Below are positions 55,285 through 64,000 of a stretch of 64,000 nt of DNA, piece after piece. This DNA is from Perca fluviatilis (taxonomy: Eukaryota; Chordata; Actinopteri; Perciformes; Percidae). The notes beneath the pieces are model-generated. The model had not been told where the DNA came from. It saw nothing but the letters and a program-made list of their open reading frames with translations, and made no database searches. The stretch covers positions 2,586,517-2,650,516 of the forward strand of contig NC_053120.1 of NCBI RefSeq assembly GCF_010015445.1, written 5' to 3'. The translations under genes were made by a program, and so were the position numbers. The stretch's first letter is position 1; every line of letters starts with the position of its first letter.

Positions 55285-57778
55285 GTGTTTTTGTGAGTGT
55301 TTTTGCATGCTTGTGTGTCGGGGCGAGGGGTGTGTGTGTGTGTGGGGGGGACAGAATTGTATGCACTTTGTGCAAAACAAAGTCTGATTGATTTGTAATG
55401 CTGAAATAGTCATTAGATAGTTGCATGCAGTATGGACGCCACTGTAAAGCTACTCAAGATGGGCTTCTCTCCCTCATCTCATCAGAGAGGCTCTCCTTCT
55501 TACTCTTCTTCCCTCCTCCTCCTCCTCGTTGTTATCCCCTGTCTCTCCCTCCTCCTCCTCTTGCTCTCTGTCTATTCTTGGCATCCATTGTTCAAAACAG
55601 GTAATCTGACCTTTGACCTATGTATAGGCCTATACTAAAGCAATGATTGGTTAGTGTTCAGTTATGACATAATGTGTTTGCAAATGTGAGAAGTGTGTGT
55701 GCCCTCGTAAATAAGTGTAGCATTTTGATTGGTTGTGTTTAGAAATGGATGGCAAGTCACTTCCTGTTAGATTTTTGTGTCTTAGGTAGAGAATTGTGTG
55801 TAATGTTTTGAAAAAAGTGTTTTATGCAATTGAAAGCTGAGTGAAAGGCTGAGAAATAGCTTATGGTTTTGGAGATTTGCTGTGTAGTTTTGCACTTTGA
55901 GTGAGAGGTTTCAAAAATCGTGTGACATGAAAAGATTTTGTGTGTAAGCAGTTGAAAAAAACTGTAATGCTGAAATAGTCATTAGATAGTTGCATGCAGT
56001 ATGGACGCCACTGTAAAGCTACTCAAGATGGGCTTCTCTCATTGGTCAATCCGCGGTTGATCACATGATGAATAAGTGTGGCCCTGATCTCATCAGAGAT
56101 GGCTCTCCTTCCTCTTCTTCCCCCCTCCTCCTCGTTGTTATCCCCTGTCTCTTCCTCCTCCTCCCCTTGCTCTCTGTCTATTGTTGGCATCCATTGTTCC
56201 AAACAGGTAATCTGACCTTTGACCTCTGTATAGGCCTATACTAAAGCAGTGATTGGTTAGTGTTCAGTTATGAGATAATGTGTTTGCAAATGTGACGAGT
56301 GTGTGTATGCCCTGGTAAATATGTGAAGCATTTTGATTAGTTGTGTTTAGAAATGGATAGCAAGTCACTTCCTGTTAGATTTTTGTGTCTTAGGTAGAGA
56401 ATTGTGTGTAATGTTTTGAAAAAAGTGTTTTATGCAATTGAAAACTGAGTGAAAGGCTGAGAAATAGCTTATGGTTCTGGAGATTTGCTGGGTAGTTTTG
56501 CACTTTGAGTGAGAGGTTTCAAAAAGCGTGTCACATGAAAAGATTTTGTGTGTAAGCAGTTGGAAAAAACTGTAGCTCATGTAGTGTCATTTTGAATGGC
56601 AGTGTTTTGAAATGAGCTGCTACAAAGCTAATTACAGTTTTTTCCAACTGCTTACACACAAAATCTTTTCATGTCAAACGATTTTTGAAACCTCTCACTC
56701 AAAGTGCAAAACTACACAGCAAATCTCCAAAACCATAAGCTATTTCTCAGCCTTTCACTCAGTTTTCAATTGCATAAAACACTTTTTTCAAAACATTAAA
56801 CACAATTCTCTACCTAAGACACAAAAATCTAACAAGAAGTGACTTGCTATCCATTTCTAAACACAACCAATCAAAATGCTACACTTATTTACCAGGGCAC
56901 ACACACACACTCCTCACATGTGCAAACACATTATGTCATAACTGAACACTAACCAATCATTGCTTTAGTATAGGCCTATACAGAGGCCAAAGGTCAGATT
57001 ACCTGTTTGGAACAATGGATGCCAACAATAGACAGAGAGTAAGGGGAGTAGGAGGAAGAGACAGGGATAACACAAAAAAAAAAAGAGGAAGAAGAGCCAT
57101 TTCTGATGAGATCAGGGAGAGAAGCCCATCTTGAGTAGCTTTACAGTGGGCCCATACTGCATGCAACTATCTAATGACTATTTCAGCATTACAAATCAAT
57201 CAGACTTTGTTGTGCACAAAGTGCATACAATTCTGCCCCCTACAAACACAAAGCACGCACAAACACTCACAACACACACACACACACACACACACACTTT
57301 ATTCTAAAAATGATACCTTTGGTTTACATATGTTTATACTTTTTTTTTCTTGTTTCATGCTACTGTATACAACACTGGGCTACTCTTACTAACGTGATGT
57401 TTTGCCAAATCAATATTTTCTGTTTTACTGTAACATTACATTGTTTTTTACAGTGCACTTTTCAACCACTTTCAGCAGACTACTTTCTCTCTAGAACATT
57501 GTAGATATAAACCTATGAAAGACAAAAGAGCTTTAGATTTAGAACAACAGTGTGTACATGGTATATCCATATATTTACTATTATGAAAAAAGTGTTTGCC
57601 ATTTGATGCAAATGCTTCATTTTGAGATGAGTTTATGGTATTTTGAATGCAGTGTTTCATTTTGAAGGAGATGTGAGGCATTTAGCATTTTGTGTGAGCA
57701 GTTTTAGGAATTGTGTGTAGAGTTTTGAAAAAAGGAGACATAGTTTTGAAAACGTTTGTAAGCAGTTGGAAAAAACTG
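54728..57778. mobile_element. Composite Tc1/mariner-type foldback element, 3.05 kb
   Basis: CAGTTTTTTCCAACTGCTTAC stands at the left and its inverse at the right, each flanked by TA. Outer arms of about 700 bp (54728-55430 and 57130-57778) are inverted copies, each with a (TG/AC) tract. Inside are three related blocks of about 560-600 bp with similar ends: two direct (about 55402-55965, 55966-56572) and one inverted (about 56629-57180). It is apparently built by nested insertion of one family. Confidence 0.78.
57015..57127 (+). pseudogene. Relic of a Tc1/mariner-like transposase N-terminus
   Basis: ATG at 57015 opens a frame MDANNRQRVRGVGGRDRD, a Lys/Arg run, then GRRAISDEIRERS. The ISDEIR start of a helix-turn-helix is typical for an IS630/Tc1-mariner group of fish transposases. 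The internal copy near 56035-56110 on the minus strand continues further (ISDEIRATLIHHVINRGL). Both are truncated. Confidence 0.6.
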
Positions 57779-57884
57779 TAAGACGATCAGCTCCACACAA
57801 CTCTCTCTGGATCTCTCAGTATGACTATGATCAGAAGAAATCAACAAAAACCTTTAACCTTCTAACACTGTTCTGTTCTGTTTG

Positions 57885-57911
57885 CACACACATGCATGCA
57901 TGCACACACAG

Positions 57912-57947
<36 letters not shown>

Positions 57948-57962
57948 ACACACATGTACACC

Positions 57963-57999
<37 letters not shown>

Positions 58000-58135
58000 C
58001 TATACACACACACACACACACTCACACCTATACACACACACACAAAGTTCATGTCAGTTTAGGTTGTCATATTGCCACTTGTGTATGTGAACCACCAATG
58101 TTCGCACACACACGCATGCATGCACACACAAAAAC
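57885..58135. repeat. (AC)n-rich microsatellite
   Basis: acacac with cctatacacac inserts. Apparent His/Thr frames are not genes. Confidence 0.92.
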
Positions 58136-58711
58136 ACACTGTTGTAGATGTTAATGTTCTAATAAGGTTCTTTTTACAATAAATGTTCTATTGAAAATAC
58201 TTTTTGTCATTTGTATTGGTATTTATGTTAAAATAAAGGCAGTTAAAACTGTCTGGTCAAATTTGACCGCGAACAGTAAATTAAGCGGGGCAGCAACAAA
58301 CAGTGTTTGAAGGTTAAAAAAGCGGCAAAAATGTCAGAAAAGGCAACAAAAACATTGAAAATGTGACAAAAACGTTCCAGAAAAGCATCAAAACTTTAAA
58401 AAGAAACAAAGCCCAATTCAGATTTTTGGGTGGGTAACCTCCCCAACCCTCATAAATTACACCTATGCGTTATGGCATCTCCAATAAATAAGTAAATGAA
58501 TCTATTTGGCAGTTTCTTCAGCCCCGACAAAACTTAGCAAACCGGTGGTGCGTTGAACACCCTGTTGTGTGAGCAGTGCCTTTTTATTACCATAAGGTTA
58601 CAGACACGTCTCTCCTGATTGGCTATCACCTGGGACACAGCCAATAAAACGAGAGAAAGCATAACTCAAAGCTGCTTCACACCGTTTAGAGGAGACCTGT
58701 TATTCAACCTT

Positions 58712-58716
<5 letters not shown>

Positions 58717-58788
<72 letters not shown>

Positions 58789-58790
58789 AC
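58717..58790. repeat. Pure (TG)n microsatellite
   Basis: A tgtgtg tract of about 70 bp next to the LINE 5' region. Confidence 0.95.
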
Positions 58791-58984
58791 CATAGCAACA
58801 CGGTTACACCGTTTAGAGACTGACGTGCTCCAGTGTTTCCCTGTCTGTCTGTGGTGAGTTCACATGTATGCCTGAAATGGCGCTGCCTTTGAGTGGCGAC
58901 ATACAGCAGTAGCCGCGTGTGTTTGTTTTTGTCTAATGTCTTTTGTATCTCGTCTGTCATGTTTGAATTAGCTGCAGGAATTCA

Positions 58985-61900
58985 AGAGTAATAGTTAAGA
59001 GTAACCCAATATTTTGGAATTAATATGGATTTGTTCAACACGGTGCTCATGAGCATATTTACTCTTGAGATTGTTGTGAACCAACGAACTAACTCGCCTC
59101 ACAGACTGCAGTACAGTCGGGACTTTCTCATCCAATGTAACAATTCCGCCCCGTGGACACTTCGCGATGAAATTCCACCAGAAATTCGCAGGTGCGGATC
59201 TGCTTGTCTCGATCGACAAACAATGCTGGGGGTGACGATCCGTGGCCGAGGCAGTGGAGCATGCGGAAGGCGGCGTGGGCCTGCCGTCGGATTGCGGGAG
59301 ACAGCAGCGGGTCGGGTGAGGAAGCGTGGCCGGAGGGGAGGAGTGAGACGGAGGCTACGCAGAGCTGGATTGCGCCGCCTGCCACTTCCCTCTGTCATCC
59401 TTGGAAACGTGCAATCATTACGGAATAAAGTGGATGAACTGCAGGCAAACGTTAAATTCTTACCGGAGTATAAGAATGCCTGTGTTATAGCTTTGACTGA
59501 GACTTGGTTAAAAGAATACGACTTGGGCCAGGATCTTGAAATCGATTGCTTTGGTCAGCCTATTCGGTTAGACAGAGACACACAGCTGACTGGAAAAACA
59601 CAAGGAGGGAGCGTGTGTCTATACTGCCATGCCCAGGTGGCTCCAATCACTAACGACCCTCCTCTGCCTGCAGGAGGAACCTCCCCTGCACTGCAGAGGC
59701 GGGGTCGTAACAATACGTCAACTCACGCTGGTGCAAGACTATAGTAGTGAGTAGGGGTGCACCGATCCGATATTTGGATCGGATATCGGCCCCGATATTG
59801 CAAAAATAGTTTTTATTTTTTTTTTACACTCCGTCGCAGCACCGGGGCCCCTGTTAACTGCGTACCCTTCTCACTCATGGTAGTAGTAGTAGTTTATAAC
59901 ACAACAATTAATAACCCACATCTAACTCTCTTAAAAGGATAAAACACCAAAGCATATAACAATTTGAGACTTAAACAGTTTCTAACACTAATAATTTTAC
60001 ATTTAAAAATGTAGCTACACCGCCGAATGGCATGCTGGGTAACATTACATCTGCTAGCCTAGCTAGCCAGGTAGCAGAACAGTCTGTTAAGCTGGGAGAG
60101 GCTCCGGTCGCTACTGCACAAGAACCTAGAAGAAAGTTAGCTAGAGGATGAAGAAAGACCGGAGATACACCAGAACAACATGTGCTCAAGAGAGTTGTTG
60201 TTGTTGTACTGTTGTTCCCAAGTTTTTTTTCTTTCTAACAAATCGGACATAATTTAGCCACGGTTGTTGCCCGTCACTCTAACGTTACTCGGCCGTGCTA
60301 ACGTTACTGCGCTAACGTTAAAGACCTGTCACTTCAAGCATGCAGCGGAGCAACGTTATGAACGCAATCCACCTCCGGTCCCGCTACAGACCGTTGAGAA
60401 AGACGGGTTCAGAGCAATGATTAAAACTCTGGATTTAAGATGTCTCGCCTCGCTGAAATACGTCCTCCAACCTACTAACGTTATTCAAACAGCGAAGGAG
60501 GCTGACAGCGGAGCTCCGTTCAGTCCCCCACTACAACCACACTACAACCTAACTTACCTGTGGCCAAGGTAGTGGTTATACAGTACTAGCTTACAACTAT
60601 TTAGTTTTGAAAGGGAAACGGTGTTAAAGTTGTTTGTATGTGTAGGCTACTCATTCGATTTGAGTTTATTTTACTACTTTTCAGTTTGCACAATACGGTT
60701 GAAATAGTTTAGCTTCTTTAACTGTTTGATGGATTCCCCTTCATACAAAGTTATTGTATAATGTTGTGGAGCCAAGCAAACCCTTAATCAAAGCTTTTAG
60801 TAAACATGATGACATTAACATGTTTTTGTGATATTCTATGTACTCCTGACAGTAGAATAAGCCATTATAAACCTATATAAAGGTGGCCCATTATTGATGG
60901 CCCATTATTATGTATTTCAATTTATTTTAAGAAGTTTGATTACATTATATTTTCGATTTGAATGCACAATACTTTTTTAAATAACAAATAAATAAGAATT
61001 CAATACATTACATCTATGTTATTTTGTCTTAGTTAGGAAAGTAATGTTTAGTTAGGAAGGTCTGGTGCCTTTAGTGTCTTCCACATGGTGGAAGGAAGGT
61101 ATACAGTTTATTATTAATTCATTAACAGTATCGGATCGGTATCGGGTATCGACAGATACACAAAGCCCTGGCATCGGTATTGGTATCGGGACTGAAAAAG
61201 TCGGATCGGTGCACCCCTAGTAGTGAGGGAATCTATCTGTAGCCCACATGTCAAACTTTTATCTGTCTCACTGCGTCCATTTTATTTGCCACGAGAAATT
61301 CCCCAACTTTTCATTACATTGGTATATATCCACCCAAGAGCCAACTCAGCAGATGCTGCAGCTGAAATTACCAAACTTTTTCACTGTTTACAAAGCATTT
61401 CCCCCGATGCTCTGCATTTTATACTTGGTGATTTTAATACAGTACGTGTATTCTTAAGAAATACCTTGGGCATTTTTATCAATATGTAAACTGTCCTACC
61501 AGACATGGCAAGATTTTAGATTTTTGCTACGGTACTATTAAAGATGACTACAAATCTTACGCAATGTCACCCCTGGGGTCTTCTGACCATAGCTGCATCT
61601 TTCTGGCCCTGGTATATCAATCAGCCCTTAAGAGAGGCAAAGTTGAGCGTAAAGAGGTCTCTGTATGGACAGATGATGCCATCAAAGAATTGAATGGCTG
61701 CTTTCATAGTACCGACTGGGATGTTTTTAAGGACACATGCACCGATATAGACAAACTAACTTCCACTGTGTCAAGCTACATCACATTTTGTGAGCAAATG
61801 ATTATTCCCACAAAGATGATCACATTATACCCCAATAATAAACCCTGGGTGAGTGGATCACTTAAGCACGTTCTTAATAAGAAAAAAATTGTTTTCCAAC

Positions 61901-62360
61901 AGAATGACATGCACCAAAAAAAAGAGATTCAAATGATGGTGAAGAAGGAAATAAAATTGGCCAAAATCCAGTTTAAGGATAAGGTGGAAGATCAGCTGAA
62001 GAATGGAAATGCCTACTGTGCTTGGAGGGGGATTAAGGCTATGGTGGGAATGAGTGATAAGAAAAAAGGGGTGGTCACATCTGAAAAACCTGACACTGTC
62101 TTGGTGGATGAATTGAATCAGTTTTATTCAAGATTTGACTCCCATGATTTTAATGATGATTTGGTTGAATTTAGAACTGGGTTTGTCTGGAAGACTCTTG
62201 AGCAGACGAGCATAAGTAAGAGCCAGGGGCCTGACCACATCAGCGGCCGATTGCTTAAAAATTGTGCTCTGTTCTTGAGCAGTATTTTTACATTTATTTT
62301 CCAACTTTCACTATCACAAAGGAAAGTCCCAGGGTTATGGAAAGAATCAGACATTTCAAC
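58985..62360 (+). pseudogene. LINE (L2/CR1-like) endonuclease ORF, broken and interrupted
   Basis: The apurinic-type endonuclease of a non-LTR element is recognisable in three pieces. 59025-59640 has LPSVILGNVQSLRNKVDEL, IALTETWLKEY and RLDRDTQLTGKTQGGSVCLY. 61223-61440 has SPHVKLLSVSLRPFYLPREI and ILGDFNT. 61564-62360 has MSPLGSSDHSCIFLALVY with the SDH motif, VSVWTDDAIKELNGCF and SKSQGPDHISGRLLKN, the start of the reverse transcriptase region. Conserved catalytic boxes (N, ETW, GDFN, SDH) survive. A hAT element at 59752-61219 splits it, a frameshift lies near 61445, and the catalytic reverse transcriptase domain is missing. Confidence 0.8.
59752..61219. mobile_element. hAT DNA transposon, 1468 bp, with 8-bp target duplication
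   Basis: The ends taggggtgcaccgatccga and tcggatcggtgcacccct(a) are inverted. gtagtgag is duplicated at 59744-59751 and 61220-61227. A relic near 60350-60460 reads VEKDGFRAMIKTLDLRC, like the hAT/ZBED transposase segment around GF..M(I/V)KTLDPRY. It inserted into an already present LINE. Confidence 0.9.
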
Positions 62361-63000
62361 TTCAACTTTCAACTTCAACTTCAACATGTCTGTAAAAACA
62401 GCAGGACATTTGCCTACTGTGTGTTAAAGTTATAGTTGAACAGGTGAAGATCTCGTTGTCTGTAGCTGCCTGTAGGAGCCACGTACTGTATGTTGTTTAT
62501 GGTCTCATTTATATTATTTATTGATTATTATATTGTAGGTGGGGGGGCGCGTTTTCATCGCAGTTTGAGTGGAATTGATAACATATGTGTTTGCTTCACC
62601 TGTTCACCTGTTCACCTGTTCACCTGTTGGGTTTTTTGGGCTTTGACAGAGGGGGGGTGAGCCTGGGAAAGAACACTTTCTGTTTATTGCTGCACTAACA
62701 CACTTATTTAGACTCACTCAAGTAACTTTACATTTGGTCACTGCAGTACTATTATTTGTATTTTACGTGTGGAGGATTAAATCATTGCAATACAATGTGA
62801 ATGTGTGTTTATGCATCTCTCAGTGTTCAGTCCCTCACGGCATTACTTTGTTGTACTGCTTACAGCCGCAACACTGCCGGTTACTAACAGGCTCGGTAGT
62901 GATCGACACGTGCTGCAGGTCCGGTGTTTGTAGCCGTGCTCGGACAGAGAAGATTCGGCTAAAATAAATCAGTGATGGTGTTTCTGCCATGATGTGATAA
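62361..63000. other. Unassigned spacer
   Basis: Contains four copies of tcacctgttcacctgttc-like 10-bp repeat near 62598-62630 and a G-rich run. No exon, RNA gene or clear element is recognised. Confidence 0.5.
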
Positions 63001-63480
63001 CAGGACTTTGGGTTAGTAAAAAAAAGAGGACCACTCTGTGGTTTAACAGTTTCTTTAGACTCAGAGAAAACTATTCTTTTGTTACATAAAATTCAATAAA
63101 CAATGTGATCATCAGAAACAGATTTTACAAAATATAACCATCAGATATTCACCAGAACTTGACACTTTAAGAGGAAGAAAAAATAACAACTTCAGAAAAT
63201 AACAAATGGTAATCATTCATGTTACAGGATTACATCCTCAGTTTAATATCTGCTGTCACATCTCTCCCCCCGCGGTTTGTTTCCTACATTTCCCAGAATG
63301 CCATTAATCCCAGAGGACACACAGTATGTCAACTTCACACCACTGTAAATAAAGTGAGTAAATTAATAAAACACATCCTTAATTTAAGTAAAAGTATTAA
63401 TCCCACACTGTTAAAATGTAAAGTAAAAGACCTATATTACTACTTTCTTCCTGAAATATTAAAACTTTTTGACCTGAAAT
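63000..63480 (-). other. Conserved 3' flank of a further lectin unit
   Basis: gaggaccactctgtggttta, ccagaacttgacactttaag, ttcctacatttcccagaatg and cacacagtatgtcaacttca occur in the same order as at 31.9 and 46.0 kb, downstream of CTLD3 exons. The gene itself would lie to the right of the window. Confidence 0.65.
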
Positions 63481-63489
63481 ATTATATTG

Positions 63490-64000
63490 TTCTTACATAT
63501 TATGACCTTTATCTTGATGTCCGTAATTTATCTTGTTTTCGGTCATTTCTGCCACTAGCTTTTAGCCGATTTCAACTGCTAATAGCTAAGAAGCTACCCA
63601 TCACGGGTGTGTCTTTGTTTTCTTCGTAGCCTTTACAGGTTTTCTATCCAGCCTGGAACTCGTGCGTCTTTTCGGAGTTGTTCAGCAATAAATCCAACCC
63701 TTACATCCAAGATTTATCCACTCGATGTCCGTAATTTATCACATTTTCGGTCATTTCTGACGCTACCTCTGTGTTACCGGCTGCTATAATCTCCCATGAT
63801 GCTTTGCTATGTTTTTCAACCAATGGGAAGGCAGGTCCATCACACAAAGAGTATATAGTGGAAAAGAGAGTTCACTCCAGGAAATAAGAGCGAGAACAAA
63901 GAGTAAAGTGAAAAAGAGAGATAACTATGGTCTATGGCCGTTCTAGAGAGAATAATGGCATCACTGTTTAGATATCTGGGATACATTTGGGCCTTTTTTT
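63490..64000. other. Right-edge sequence with a direct repeat
   Basis: gatgtccgtaatttatcttg and its partner gatgtccgtaatttatcaca lie about 205 bp apart, each followed by ttttcggtcatttctg. This is probably part of an unidentified transposon. No gene is seen. Confidence 0.45.

Noticed and set aside
55432..55638. Leucine-rich 68-residue frame resembling a signal or membrane peptide
   Set aside because: It is the reverse complement of the transposase N-terminal region in the MITE (poly-Arg/Lys codons read backwards as Ser/Leu).

Overview
The window looks like teleost (probably percomorph) nuclear DNA. Coding exons are short, bounded by GT-AG splice sites, and buried among fish-type repeats: Rex3, L2-like and Rex1/CR1-like LINEs, hAT and Tc1/mariner elements, a tRNA-derived SINE, long (TG)n tracts and several minisatellites. 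Nothing bacterial or viral is evident.

Region 1 (1-9.3 kb, + strand) holds the 3' part of a gene ending in a PRY-SPRY (B30.2) domain. A long, internally repetitive, charged exon (to 1948) joins in phase to exons at 3956-4130, 5369-5406 and 6725-7290. Its introns hold an array of TATA-bearing repeats and two hAT MITEs with perfect 8-bp target duplications. A 15/18-bp minisatellite lies just after the stop, and a duplicated piece of the last exon is embedded in it.

Region 2 (9.6-16.4 kb, - strand) holds four exons that I recognise as the N-terminal oligomerisation/coiled-coil part of APC2 (adenomatous polyposis coli 2). Two exon lengths (109 and 114 bp) equal the human APC exons and all phases agree. 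No other apc2 exons are visible, so this is either an orphan block or a gene split over great distance. Next to its most 5' exon lies an array of about 60 copies of a 54-bp unit. The unit appears to contain that exon's own branch-point-like sequence, 3' splice site and first codons, repeated in frame.

Region 3 (16.5-64 kb, - strand) is a tandem cluster of C-type lectin genes. Each complete unit has a 5' noncoding exon, a tiny signal-peptide exon, and CTLD1, CTLD2 and CTLD3 exons, with internal introns all in phase 1. The unit at 48.6-52.4 kb looks intact (388 codons). The unit at 34.2-43.6 kb lacks a recognisable signal-peptide exon, and a 4-kb insertion lies where it is expected. The unit at 16.9-31.0 kb has a duplicated CTLD1-CTLD2 pair and a broken CTLD3. 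The conserved 3' flank recurs at 63.0 kb, which predicts a fourth lectin gene just beyond the right edge. The proteins are probably secreted sugar-binding or immune lectins related to fish mannose-receptor-like proteins.

Region 4 (52.8-62.4 kb) is a transposon graveyard. It contains a 5'-truncated Rex3 with a 13-bp target duplication, a 3-kb composite Tc1/mariner-type foldback carrying transposase relics, and a LINE endonuclease ORF split by a hAT element with an 8-bp target duplication.
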